Part shown: piece by piece, positions 24,406 through 32,779 of the stretch
Numbering within the stretch: position 1 is the stretch's first letter
How the letters are laid out: each line of letters opens with the position of its first letter
NCBI RefSeq assembly: GCF_051414035.1
Contig: NZ_JBLKNW010000002.1
Location: 744,001 to 808,000 of the forward strand
Reading direction: 5' to 3'
Origin: Halosimplex amylolyticum
GTDB taxonomy: Archaea > Halobacteriota > Halobacteria > Halobacteriales > Haloarculaceae
Length of the DNA stretch: 64,000 nucleotides
Translations under genes and position numbers: made by a program
The notes under the pieces: model-generated
What the model was told of the DNA's origin: nothing
Seen by the model: the letters and a program-made list of their open reading frames with translations, nothing else
The model's database searches: none

Positions 24406-26634
24406 ATGAACGGGAACGCAACAGGGGGGCGCACAGCGCTCCGTACAGCGGGTGTCGTACTGGTTCTCCTCGGGCTGACGGTCCAGGCCGGGGCAGCACA
24501 GGTGCCGATTTCGCAGGGGGTGGCCGCCGCCGACGGGACGACCGACGCCGCGAGCGCGGTGTCGGTCGAGACCACGTGGGCGGACACGGGCACCGATTCG
24601 TCGTACTACGTCGGCGGGAACGTCACGTCCCTCGCCGACGGCGCGAACGCGACGGTCTGGTTCGAGTACCGGGCCGAGGGCGCGGACTCGTGGCAGTCGA
24701 CGCCGCGCCAGACCCTCGCGTCCGCCGACTCGTTCAGCGAGTACCTCACCGGTCTCACAGCGGGTGAGACCTACGAGTACCGGGCCCGCGCGGAGGCTGG
24801 CAACGACACGGCGACGGGAGCGGTCCGGACGTTCACCGTCGCGGACGCGCCGCCGGCGGCTACCACCCGCTCGCCGGAGCGGGTCACCGAGCGGGGGGCG
24901 ACGCTGACGGGCTACGTCGAATGGCTCGCCGGCGCCGACTCGGCGGAGGCGGTCTTCCTCGTCAGTCCGGCGGGCTCCGACGAGGTGATCCCCACCTCGG
25001 CGCAGACGATCACCGACGTCGGACCGGTGAACCGGACGTTCGGACAGCTGGCGCCGAACACGACCTACGAGTACGCGCTGCACGTCCGCGCGAGCGACGG
25101 CGACAACGCCACCGGTTCGTGGGTGCAGTTCACGACCGACAGCGAGTTCGCCGTGTCCACCGGGTCGGCCGGCCCGGTCAACCAGACCGGCCTGTCGGTG
25201 ACCGGTAACGTCACGGACCTGGGCGGCGCCGACGCGGCCACCGCGACCGTCGAGTATCGCCTCGCCGGTACGACCGAGTGGGCGGTCGCCGACCGGACGA
25301 AACTCCGGTCCACTGGCGAGGTTGCCGCGACGGTCACCGGTCTCGACGCGGGCACGATGTACGACGTCCGCGTCACCGGCGAAGCAAGCGACGGCGACGC
25401 CGACACCGGTTCGGTGATGACCATCGCGACCGACGCCGAACCGGCGCCCGCGGTGGAGACCACCGGTGCGACCGACGTCACCCAGCACCGGGCGACGCTG
25501 GCGGCGACCGTGACCGACCTCGGGGGCGCCGACAGCGCGGAGGTCGACTTCCAGCTCCGCCGGGTCGGGACCGACGACTGGTGGACGTTCGAGACACGGA
25601 ACGTCTCGGGGCCCGCGGACGTGAACGCCACGTTCCTGGACTTCCAGGCGAACACGACCTACGAGTACCGGACCGTTATCGAAGCGAGTGACGGCGACCG
25701 CGCGACCGGCGGCGTCGAGACGCTGACCACCGACACCGCGTTCGCGGTCCGCACCGCGTCGGCGAGCGCGCGCAACGACAGCGCCGTGACGGTGACGGGC
25801 GAAGTCGCCGATCTGGGCGGTGCCGACGCCGCTACCGCGACCGTCGAGTTCCGCCGGGCCGGCGCGACCGAGTGGGTGGTCGTCGACCGGGCGACACTCG
25901 CGAGCCCGGGGACTGTGACCGCCACGGTCACCGGGCTCGACCCCGGGACGGCGTACGAGGTTCGCGTGACCGGCGTCGCCAGCGACGGCGACGACGACGC
26001 CGGCGAGACGCTGGCCGTGCGGACGGACAGCCCGCCGGCGGTCGCGACGGCCGACGCCGTCGACGTGACCGACTCCTCGGCGACGCTCACCGGTGATCTG
26101 ACCGACCTCGGCGGTGCCGAGCGCGCGCGAGTATCCTTCCAGTACCGCGTCGAGGGGGCCGACGAGTGGCGGACCACGGCGGCTACCGCCGTCAACGTGA
26201 CCGGCTCGTTCGATAGCGCCGTCTCGGGTCTCGACGGGTCGACCACCTACGAGTACCGCGCCGTCGTCGAGACGAGCGACGGCGAGCGCGCCGAGGGCGC
26301 CGTCCGCACGCTGACGACACAGAACGCGGCCGACGCACCGGAGATCGACTCGACGTCGATCAGCCAGGCGAACTCGCCGAATCCTCACCTGGAGTTCACG
26401 GCCCACTGGCGGGTGACCGACGACGACGGGGACCTCGACAGCGTGCGCGTCGAAGTCGTCGACCGCGACGGGGCCGTCGTCGATAGCGCCACGACGGACG
26501 CCAGCGGCGGTCGGGAGTCCGGGTCGAACTCGTTCAAACTGAAACACGTCGACGACGAGCAGTTCACGGTCCGGGTCACCGTCACCGACGAGACCGGCCG
26601 GACCACGACCACCACTCGGACGGTCTCCGAGTGA
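24406..26634 (+). CDS. Secreted protein with six tandem Fn3-like domains
   Basis: This 742-residue protein has a Sec-type signal peptide (RTAGVVLVLLGLTVQAGAAQ, residues ~13-33) and then six ~97-residue Fn3-like units (starts near 50, 146, 247, 345, 445, 543), each ending in a TTYEYRAVVETSDG-like strand, followed by a C-terminal Ig-like domain (~642-742; DDGDLDSVRVEVVDRDG). Units 3 and 5 are most alike (VTGNVTDLGGADAATATVEY type) and units 4 and 6 pair likewise, showing a two-domain block duplication. No catalytic domain, lipobox, PGF-CTERM or membrane tail is seen, so it is secreted or binds the surface non-covalently. A role in adhesion or the cell wall is an inference. GTATTTTC about 50 nt before the ATG may be the promoter. 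Confidence 0.8.
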   Translation: MNGNATGGRTALRTAGVVLVLLGLTVQAGAAQVPISQGVAAADGTTDAASAVSVETTWADTGTDSSYYVGGNVTSLADGANATVWFEYRAEGADSWQSTPRQTLASADSFSEYLTGLTAGETYEYRARAEAGNDTATGAVRTFTVADAPPAATTRSPERVTERGATLTGYVEWLAGADSAEAVFLVSPAGSDEVIPTSAQTITDVGPVNRTFGQLAPNTTYEYALHVRASDGDNATGSWVQFTTDSEFAVSTGSAGPVNQTGLSVTGNVTDLGGADAATATVEYRLAGTTEWAVADRTKLRSTGEVAATVTGLDAGTMYDVRVTGEASDGDADTGSVMTIATDAEPAPAVETTGATDVTQHRATLAATVTDLGGADSAEVDFQLRRVGTDDWWTFETRNVSGPADVNATFLDFQANTTYEYRTVIEASDGDRATGGVETLTTDTAFAVRTASASARNDSAVTVTGEVADLGGADAATATVEFRRAGATEWVVVDRATLASPGTVTATVTGLDPGTAYEVRVTGVASDGDDDAGETLAVRTDSPPAVATADAVDVTDSSATLTGDLTDLGGAERARVSFQYRVEGADEWRTTAATAVNVTGSFDSAVSGLDGSTTYEYRAVVETSDGERAEGAVRTLTTQNAADAPEIDSTSISQANSPNPHLEFTAHWRVTDDDGDLDSVRVEVVDRDGAVVDSATTDASGGRESGSNSFKLKHVDDEQFTVRVTVTDETGRTTTTTRTVSE

Positions 26635-26853
26635 CGAAACCGGGCTGAGAACCCGTCGGGTACGGCGACCCCACCGGGCGGTCGCGGTCGGGACTGGTTC
26701 GCGTCGCTGCCCTCGTTCTCTCGCGGACCCGCTCCCGGTCGTCGGAGCCGACGACGGAGAACGCGCGACTCGGTTTGCGGACCGATCGCCCCGCAGAAAG
26801 AAGTGAATCAGCGGTCGCCAGCTGGACGACAGCCGGGTGCGGTGACTCCGGAG

Positions 26854-28404
26854 TCAGTCCTCGTCGGCGTCCGCTCCGGCCGTCGGTCCGCGCTTCTGGA
26901 GGAGCGCGCTGCCGCCGAGCGCCGCGAGCGCGGCGCCGACGCCGAAGCCGGGGCCGCCGTCGGAGGTCGTCTCGCCGCCGTCGTCCTCGGGGGTCGCAGT
27001 CGGCGTCTGGGTGGAAGTCGCCGTCGGTTCGGCCGTCGGGGTCGGCGAGGCGGTCGGCGTCTGGGTGGGCGTCGCCGTCGGCGTCGACGTGTCCGTCGGG
27101 TCCGCTGTCGACGCTGACCTCGGGGCGGCGTCGCCACCGAGTTTGACGAGCCAGGCTTCGCCGGGCGTCTCGGCGTTCTCGTCGTCGGTCAGGGCCCGGC
27201 CGGCCACCGCGATCCCGCCGTCGCTCGTCACGACCACGTCCTGGAACGCGTTGGTCTGTTTGCGGGCCGGTTCGACCGACCACGCCAGTTCGGTGCTCGC
27301 GTCGAACGCACCCAGCCAGGCGCTGGACTCGTTGGTCTCCTGGTTCGTGAGCGAACCGGTGACGTAGGCGGTGTCGCCGTCGCCGGCGACGCTCGTCAAC
27401 GTGTGTCGCTGGTTCGACCCGTCTGTCTCGAGCGTCCGCGAGGTCCGGATCGACCCCGACCCGTCCGCCGCGACGACCCACGGCGACGTCTCGAACTGCG
27501 ATCCGGTCACGCCGACGAGGAGGTAGCCGTCCTCCGTCGCGGCGTGGTCGACGATCTGATTCGCCTGGTTCGGTTCCCCCTCGGTCCGCTCGGCGATCTG
27601 CGTTCGCCAGTCGACCGACCCGCGCTCGTCGAAGCGGAAGAGGACGCTCTTCAGCGGCGGCTGGTCGCCCTCGCTCTCGGGCGGGTCCTGGAGTATCCCG
27701 CTCGCGACGAAGCCGTCGCCGTCCCGGAGGAGCGACTGGACGCCGGAGAGCCGGTCCTCCAGGAACCGGTGGCGCCACTGTTCGGTCCCCTCGGCGTCGA
27801 CTTTTATCGCGACCGCGGTCGCCGTGTCCGCGTTCGTCTCCTCCCCTTGTTGCAGGACGTACCCACCGACGACGTAGCCGTCGTCGACCGCCTGCAGCGC
27901 CAGGGCGGCCATGCTCACGTTCTCGCCGTCGATCGACGGACCGTACGTCTCCCGCCAGGACTGCTCGCCGTCGGCCGTGACCTTCCGGAGGGAGAACTGC
28001 TCGTTCCCCAGGCGTCCGCCCAGCAGGACGAATCCGTCGTCGGCCTCGACGATCGATTTGAGCGGGAACGACTCCTCCGTTCGCTCGATGAGGTGGCTCC
28101 ACCGGCCGGTGCCGCTCGCGCCGTCCACGGAGAACAGCCAGTCTGAACCTGAACCGTACTGCGATTGCTGTGCGCTCCCGAGCGCGATCAGGTCGCCGTC
28201 CTCGCTCTCCAGCAGGGCGCTGGCGTTGTTGTAACTGCGGGGACCGTACGCCCGGTTCCAGCGGACCTCGGGCGGGTCGAGTGCGCGGTTGGAGGGCTGT
28301 TCGACGGGGCCCGTCCCGGTCGCTCCGGCGACGGAGGCTGCGCCGACCGAGACGGCGAGCCCGGCCGACGCCAGCAGGCGGCGTCGCGTCAGATCGCTGT
28401 CCAT
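26854..28404 (-). CDS. Tat-exported, PGF-CTERM-anchored propeller-like surface protein (paralogue A)
   Basis: This 516-residue protein has the twin-arginine signal TRRRLLASAGLAVSVGAA, then ~350 residues of repeated blades of the type DGYVVGG / DGFVLLGG and SGDLIALGS followed by W, reminiscent of a seven-bladed beta propeller. A Thr/Pro stalk follows (TPTQTPTASPTPTAEPTATS), then the C-terminal tail GGPGFGVGAALAALGGSALL plus basic residues, the PGF-CTERM archaeosortase signal. It is therefore exported folded and anchored to the membrane lipid after ArtA processing. Binding or enzymatic activity is unknown. It starts at MDSDLTRRR (28404), with CGTTTATCT on the reverse strand ~30 nt upstream. Paralogous to 28482-30008. 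Confidence 0.85.
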   Translation of the reverse strand: MDSDLTRRRLLASAGLAVSVGAASVAGATGTGPVEQPSNRALDPPEVRWNRAYGPRSYNNASALLESEDGDLIALGSAQQSQYGSGSDWLFSVDGASGTGRWSHLIERTEESFPLKSIVEADDGFVLLGGRLGNEQFSLRKVTADGEQSWRETYGPSIDGENVSMAALALQAVDDGYVVGGYVLQQGEETNADTATAVAIKVDAEGTEQWRHRFLEDRLSGVQSLLRDGDGFVASGILQDPPESEGDQPPLKSVLFRFDERGSVDWRTQIAERTEGEPNQANQIVDHAATEDGYLLVGVTGSQFETSPWVVAADGSGSIRTSRTLETDGSNQRHTLTSVAGDGDTAYVTGSLTNQETNESSAWLGAFDASTELAWSVEPARKQTNAFQDVVVTSDGGIAVAGRALTDDENAETPGEAWLVKLGGDAAPRSASTADPTDTSTPTATPTQTPTASPTPTAEPTATSTQTPTATPEDDGGETTSDGGPGFGVGAALAALGGSALLQKRGPTAGADADED

Positions 28405-28429
28405 ACGAGGGCGAGTTCGGAGAGGCAAC

Positions 28430-28438
28430 AGATAAACG
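28430..28438 (-). promoter_or_regulatory. Promoter element CGTTTATCT of paralogue A
   Basis: The reverse strand reads CGTTTATCT centred about 30 nt before the start at 28404. The identical element precedes the paralogue at the same distance (30034-30042), supporting it as the TATA region. Confidence 0.55.
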
Positions 28439-28481
28439 ACACTATCTCCTGCCAAGAACGCGATCCATCGCCTGGCCGTCC

Positions 28482-30008
28482 CTACGCGTCGTCCGGGTCG
28501 TCACCGGACGACGGGCGGGATCGTTTGCGGAGCGCGCTGCCGCCGAGCGCCGCCAGCGCGGCGCCGACACCGAAGCCGGGACCGTCGTCCGCCGTCGTCC
28601 CCGCATCGGTCTCCGGGCCCGACGCGTCGGTCGTGGTCCCGACGGCGCTCGGTGTCGACGTCGGCGACGGCGTCGGCGAGGGTGTCGGGGAGGGGGTCGG
28701 GGACGGCGTGGTCGTCGCTGCCTGCGTCTCCGTCGTCGTCGCGCCCGGCGTCGCCGTCGGGGCGGGGTCGCCCCCGAGTTTCACGGCGAGGGCGTCGGTC
28801 GCCGTCTGCCCTCCCTCGACGTTGGCGTTCCCGAACACGAGCAACCCGTCGTCTTCGGTCCCCAGCGCGGTGATCGCCTGGCTGCCGTTCGCGAACTGCT
28901 GGGTCGCCGACCACTGGCGGGACAGGTCGCTGTCGACGCCCGTCGCCCAGACGCTGGCGGGATCGGTCGTGGTCGCCTGTCCGACGCCGACCAGCGCGTA
29001 CCCGTCTTCGAAGGGTCTGATCCCCTGGAACTGCCCGATCTCCATGTCGGCCGGTCGCGTCTGCAACTGCCCGGTCCGCTCGCCGCTCCCGTCGACCGAC
29101 AGGACCCACCCGCGCTGGCCAGCGAGTAGCTCCGGCGACGTGGCGCCGGCGGCCAGGTAGCCGGAATCGGTGGCGTACACGTCGTAGAAGAAGTTGAGCT
29201 GGTGGTCGGTCTCGTCGGTCGCCTCGCGGTAGGTCTCGGACCACTGTTGGTTGCCCTCGTCGTCGACTTCGAACAGCCACCCGATGAAGGGCGGTTCCTG
29301 ATCCTCCTCGGTCGACTCCGCGCGCGTCCCGCCGCCGACGACGTACCCCCCGTCGCCCGTCGCCGCGAGACTCGCGACGTAGTTGGTGTGGCGCGGCCCG
29401 TACGTCTGACTCCACTGCCGCTCGGCCTCCCCGTCGATCCCGAACGCCCACGCCGAGACGTCGAGGACCGTCTCGCCGCGAGCGAGTCCGATGGCGACGT
29501 ACTGTCCTTCGCCCGCGGACACGAGCGAGGCGACGTTACCGCCCTGTCGCGGCGATTCGACGGTCCGTCGCCACTGCACCTCGCGGTCGGCGTTCAGCTT
29601 CAAAAACAGCGGTTCCTGGCCCTCCGTCGGCTGACCGCGGTATCCCCCGAGGAGGAAGCCGCCGTCGTCGGTCGCGACGACCGCGTTGACGCCGGCGCGT
29701 TGCTCGGCGTCGATCGAACGCTGCCACCGGCGGCCGCCGCGCTCGTCGATCGAGAACGCCCACGGCCGGACCGACTCGGGGTCCTCGCCCGACTGGCCGA
29801 CGACGACGTAGTTCCCGTCGGCCGTCCGGAGGGCGTCCTGGACGGTGTCAGTCGTGGCGCCGTCGTAGGTCTCCGACCAGCGGAGCGGGGGCGGGTCGGC
29901 GGCGGACCCGTCGCCGGTGGCGGCCGCGACTGTGGACGCGACGGCACCCCCTCCGAACAGCGCGGCCCCCGATGCGAGCAGACTGCGCCGCGATAGCTCT
30001 CGTGTCAT
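28482..30008 (-). CDS. Tat-exported, PGF-CTERM-anchored propeller-like surface protein (paralogue B)
   Basis: This 508-residue close relative of the next gene downstream has the Tat signal LSRRSLLASGAALFGGGAV and the same opening of the mature part (PPPLRWSETYDGATTDTV versus PPEVRWNRAYGPRSYN). It has repeated blades DGNYVVVGQ, DGGFLLGGYRG, EGQYVAIGLA, DGGYVVGGG, a TPSPTPSPTPSPTPSPTSTP stalk, and the PGF-CTERM tail DGPGFGVGAALAALGGSALR. The tails of both proteins are nearly identical at the protein level (GVGAALAALGGSAL). It is exported folded and surface-anchored. The two genes are a tandem duplication 77 nt apart, each with its own promoter copy. Function is unknown. Confidence 0.85.
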   Translation of the reverse strand: MTRELSRRSLLASGAALFGGGAVASTVAAATGDGSAADPPPLRWSETYDGATTDTVQDALRTADGNYVVVGQSGEDPESVRPWAFSIDERGGRRWQRSIDAEQRAGVNAVVATDDGGFLLGGYRGQPTEGQEPLFLKLNADREVQWRRTVESPRQGGNVASLVSAGEGQYVAIGLARGETVLDVSAWAFGIDGEAERQWSQTYGPRHTNYVASLAATGDGGYVVGGGTRAESTEEDQEPPFIGWLFEVDDEGNQQWSETYREATDETDHQLNFFYDVYATDSGYLAAGATSPELLAGQRGWVLSVDGSGERTGQLQTRPADMEIGQFQGIRPFEDGYALVGVGQATTTDPASVWATGVDSDLSRQWSATQQFANGSQAITALGTEDDGLLVFGNANVEGGQTATDALAVKLGGDPAPTATPGATTTETQAATTTPSPTPSPTPSPTPSPTSTPSAVGTTTDASGPETDAGTTADDGPGFGVGAALAALGGSALRKRSRPSSGDDPDDA

Positions 30009-30033
30009 ATAAACTCCAGTTGCGGCGGACGAT

Positions 30034-30042
30034 AGATAAACG
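30034..30042 (-). promoter_or_regulatory. Promoter element CGTTTATCT of paralogue B
   Basis: Same sequence and same ~30-nt distance to the start (30008) as in front of paralogue A, so the promoter was duplicated with the gene. Confidence 0.55.
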
Positions 30043-30146
30043 GCGCTGTTCGAGGCCGGTCGGACCGTCTACCCGGCGGCGGCCCCCTGGTTTCGGGTCC
30101 GCCCGGGAGCGGGGGCTTTAGGTCGGCCGCCACCGAATCGGCGTCT

Positions 30147-30233
30147 ATGAGCTACGCGACGAAGTTCACTCTCGGCACGATCGGCACCGCTGCACTGCTC
30201 GCAATCGCGCTCGTCCTCGTCTTCCTGGCGTAG
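30147..30233 (+). CDS. 28-residue single-helix membrane microprotein (candidate)
   Basis: ATG at 30147 opens a 28-residue ORF, MSYATKFTLGTIGTAALLAI then ALVLVFLA, ending with TAG at 30233. It is a short polar start followed by one continuous membrane helix. Coding-like codons and isolation between a minus-strand gene start and the next plus gene argue for a real small gene; its length argues caution. A TTTAGG at 30117-30122 about 28 nt upstream could be its TATA element. No family was recognised. Confidence 0.45.
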   Translation: MSYATKFTLGTIGTAALLAIALVLVFLA

Positions 30234-30393
30234 ACGCGGCGGTCGACGACAGTCGGCGCGTCTGCGCGGTCCGGACCGGTGGCGTTTACTCCGGACGGCC
30301 CCTGTCGACGGACGTGAACACCTCGCCGAACAGCGACCTCGCCGCGGTCGAGCGCGACGGACGCGCGGTCACAACGCTCGCAGGGGCCGACTG

Positions 30394-31227
30394 ATGTTCA
30401 GCGAACGCGACCTGTCGGCCGATCTCGTGGCCGTTCGAGACGAGCACGCCCCCGGCGCGGTCGTCCTCGACTGCGCCAGGGATTTCGAGACGCTCCCCGC
30501 CGCGCAGGCCGAGGACCTCGCGCTGCTCACCGACTCGTTCGAACCCCGGTCGTACCCGGACGAGTGGCTTCCGGCGGACGCACCGGAGATACTCCGGCGG
30601 TACGCGAGCGACGATCTGACGATCGGCGCACCCGGGGACGGCGGCGTCGCCTGGACGCACCAGACCGACCCGCCCGTGGTGCTCGTCAAGCCGCGGTTAG
30701 GGGGGTCGCCCGACCCGTTCGTCGACTTCCTCGTCGCCGAGGCGCTCGTCCAGGTCGGCCTCGACCTGCCCGAACACTTCCTGGGCTTTTTCGGCGAGCG
30801 CTACCGCGACCTCGCGGCGGCCGCCGAGGGCCACCTCGATCCCACCGGCACGTACCAGCTCGCCGCCGCGCTCTACGACGCCTACCTGGGAATCCACACT
30901 CGCCAGGTGTTCGCCGACTGGACGGGCGAGCACCCCGATCTGTTCGACGCCTGGGTCGACGCCGGCGAACGGCTCGAACCCAGGCTCTCGGCCCTCTCGA
31001 CGGACCTCGCCACGGGCGCGACCGGCTTCGGCGACGCGGCGGAGTTGGCCTGCGCCGCCGTCAAACACACCGGGGAGCGAAGCTCCGAGACCTCTCACTC
31101 GCAAGCGCGCGAGGCCGGCCCCGAACTACCCACGCCGTTCGGCGCGCTCGGCACCGAGGCCTACCGCGAGTACGGCGCCGACTACGCCGTCGAGTGGGCC
31201 GAGAAGACGTTCGACCGACTCGAGTGA
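30394..31227 (+). CDS. Haloarchaeal conserved protein of unknown function (DUF7089-like)
   Basis: This is a 277-residue protein. Conserved-looking segments are MFSERDLSADLVAVRDEHAP, VVLDCARDFETLPAAQAEDL, YASDDLTIGAPGDGGVAWTH and DPPVVLVKPRLGGSPDPFVD, then a helical C-terminal half. No membrane helix, metal motif or enzyme signature is seen. I recall a haloarchaeal family (DUF7089) starting this way, but this is memory only. A ~30-residue region (GERSSETSHSQAREAG, near residue 230) is low-complexity and is encoded by small inverted repeats, perhaps an insertion. A possible short upstream ORF from GTG at 30314 ends in TGATG with this start, a hint of coupling. Confidence 0.65.
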   Translation: MFSERDLSADLVAVRDEHAPGAVVLDCARDFETLPAAQAEDLALLTDSFEPRSYPDEWLPADAPEILRRYASDDLTIGAPGDGGVAWTHQTDPPVVLVKPRLGGSPDPFVDFLVAEALVQVGLDLPEHFLGFFGERYRDLAAAAEGHLDPTGTYQLAAALYDAYLGIHTRQVFADWTGEHPDLFDAWVDAGERLEPRLSALSTDLATGATGFGDAAELACAAVKHTGERSSETSHSQAREAGPELPTPFGALGTEAYREYGADYAVEWAEKTFDRLE

Positions 31228-31345
31228 CCGGCCGACCCCCGTGCGGACCGTTCACACGACCCTCGTTTCGACTGGAACGACCGCCCGATTCCCGCGAGCG
31301 GCCGATCGCGGTACGCGGCGCGTATGACGAGCGTCTGACGCCGCG

Positions 31346-31379
31346 AGTGAAAGTGAAATAATACAGCAGAAATTCCATG
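31346..31379. promoter_or_regulatory. AT-rich stretch beside ORB-like repeats
   Basis: This AT-rich block in GC-rich intergenic DNA starts with AGTGAAAGTGAAAT (31346-31359), the same 14-mer as at 18060-18073, followed by AATACAGCAGAAATTCC. It directly precedes the ORB-like repeats at 31391-31492. Confidence 0.4.
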
Positions 31380-31390
31380 ACGTGGGCGGG

Positions 31391-31492
31391 GTTCGAGTCG
31401 AAACAGAGGGGTTCGTCCGAGAACGGGCCGTAGCGGCCCGTTCAGTGGAAACCAAGGGGTTCCGAACTGGTGTCGAAACGGAGGTCGAGTCG
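31391..31492 (+). repeat. Three ORB-like elements with a perfect hairpin (candidate origin-type element)
   Basis: Three related units carry the core GAAAC at 31400, 31448 and 31475: GTCGAAACAGAGGGGTTC, AGTGGAAACCAAGGGGTTC and TGTCGAAACGGAGGTC. The second resembles the archaeal origin recognition box (TGGAAAC then AGGGG) bound by Orc1/Cdc6. Between units 1 and 2 is a perfect hairpin GAACGGGCCG-TAG-CGGCCCGTTC (31421-31443). All units are in one orientation with an AT-rich block on one side. There is no orc1/cdc6 gene in the window, so origin activity is only a possibility. No coding sequence is supported in 31228-31604. Confidence 0.45.
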
Positions 31493-31604
31493 CACGTACC
31501 GGCCGCGAACGGGGTTCGCCGCGACGCGCCGATAGGCCGGAGAGCCCAGGGGCGAGTACCGGACCGTTCGGAGACGGCGGTGGGGGAGCAGTGCGGGAGC
31601 GACC

Positions 31605-32669
31605 TCAGTCTCCGGCGGACTTCATGCCGGTGTCTTCGAGGTCCGCGCCGCCGACCGACGAGCGCAGGGCGTCCATGCCGTCGTCGCGGTCGACGCCGAA
31701 GTTGTCCTGGTAGAGTTCCTCCACCCGCTCCATCTCGGTGTCGGAGAGCGCGGGCGTGTCGGCGGCCGCGGCCCACTCGTCGATGTCGTCGGTAGTGCGG
31801 AACGTCGGCGTGACCGACGCCACCTCGTCGTGGCCAAGCAGCCACTGGATCGACGCCTGGCCCATCGTTCGCGTGCCTTCGGCGTGGTCCGGATCCTCGA
31901 GGAACCGAAGCGCCTCGACCTTCTCCCAGCCCGTCTCGTACCACTCGTCGGGGCGGTGGGCGCGGTGGTCGCCCTCGCCGAGTTCGGTGTCGGGCGTGAC
32001 CTGCTCGTTCAGGAGTCCGGAGGAGTGGGGGACTCGGGGGACGACGCTCGTGTCGGCGTCGAGGTCGCGGATCGTCTCGATGGCGTGGCGACCGGGCGTC
32101 TGCTCGAAGACGTTGAAGACGAGCTGGACGGCGTCGAAGCCCTCCTCGACGGCCTTGGTGGCCTCGGCGAGCCAGCCGATCGAGGGGCCGAGCGCCCAGC
32201 CGACCGAGTCGACGCGGCCCGACTCCTGGAGCGCGTCGAGCGCGTCGAGCACGTCTTCGTCGACCTCGTCGACGTTGGCGTTGTGGAGCATCAGGTGGTC
32301 GACGTACTCCATCCCTAGCCGATCGAGCGAGCGGTCGAGCGCCGTCTCGATCCACTCGGCGTCGACGCGCTTGGGGAGTTCGCCGTGGCCGGCCTGGGGG
32401 TTGTTGTAGAAGTCGTAGCCGACCTTCGTCGAGATCGTGACCTCGTCGCGGTACTCGCCGAGGGCCTCGCCGACGAGTTCCTCGCTGTCGCCGTGGCCGT
32501 ACACGTCGCCCGTGTCGAAGTACGTGATGCCGCGGTCGACCGCGTGGTGGAGCATGTCGACTGCCTGCTCGCGCGTGCGGTCGCCCCACCAGTCGGTGCC
32601 GACGACCCACGCGCCGAAGCCGACTTCGCTGACCTCGACGCCGGAGGATCCGAGTTCGCGGTGGTCCAT
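31605..32669 (-). CDS. Aldo/keto reductase
   Basis: This 354-residue aldo/keto reductase of the general (YdbC/Tas-like) type begins MDHRELGSSGVEVSEVGFGA. The catalytic tetrad is visible: Asp and Tyr in YFDTGDVYGHGDSEE, Lys in ISTKVGYDF, His in HLMLHNANVD. NAD(P)-binding end motifs follow (TPTFRTTDDIDEW, ALSDTEMERVEELY). It reduces aldehydes or ketones in the cytoplasm using NADPH; the substrate is unknown. Length is slightly above the usual 310-340 because of an insertion around the HRAHRPDEWYETGWEKVEAL region. It stands alone, transcribed away from the small wHTH gene. Confidence 0.93.
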   Translation of the reverse strand: MDHRELGSSGVEVSEVGFGAWVVGTDWWGDRTREQAVDMLHHAVDRGITYFDTGDVYGHGDSEELVGEALGEYRDEVTISTKVGYDFYNNPQAGHGELPKRVDAEWIETALDRSLDRLGMEYVDHLMLHNANVDEVDEDVLDALDALQESGRVDSVGWALGPSIGWLAEATKAVEEGFDAVQLVFNVFEQTPGRHAIETIRDLDADTSVVPRVPHSSGLLNEQVTPDTELGEGDHRAHRPDEWYETGWEKVEALRFLEDPDHAEGTRTMGQASIQWLLGHDEVASVTPTFRTTDDIDEWAAAADTPALSDTEMERVEELYQDNFGVDRDDGMDALRSSVGGADLEDTGMKSAGD

Positions 32670-32779
32670 GCCCGAAGGCTTGGTGGTGGTCGCACTTAGC
32701 CGCCGCGGTTGCGCGCCGTCGGGCCCGACCGCGGTTGCGGGCCGCCCGTGGCGCCAGCGCCCTGTCGCTCGGAGCCGGA

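Noticed and set aside
22591..26547. Reverse-strand open frame of 1318 codons across the amidohydrolase and Fn3 genes
   Set aside because: Antisense to two genes with clear families. High GC with strong third-position bias leaves such frames open. The protein is Arg/Val-rich without any domain.
28660..28720. Minisatellite-like GTCGGNGANGGNGTCGG repeats
   Set aside because: They encode the Pro/Thr/Ser stalk of paralogue B; no sign of a separate element.
30286..30689. Reverse-strand ORFs opposite the DUF7089-like gene start
   Set aside because: Antisense shadow with no homology pattern; the plus-strand reading has conserved-protein character.
31421..31443. Perfect 10-bp hairpin taken as a terminator of the upstream plus-strand gene
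   Set aside because: It lies about 200 nt past the stop, has no T-tract and is embedded between ORB-like units, so I list it with that cluster.
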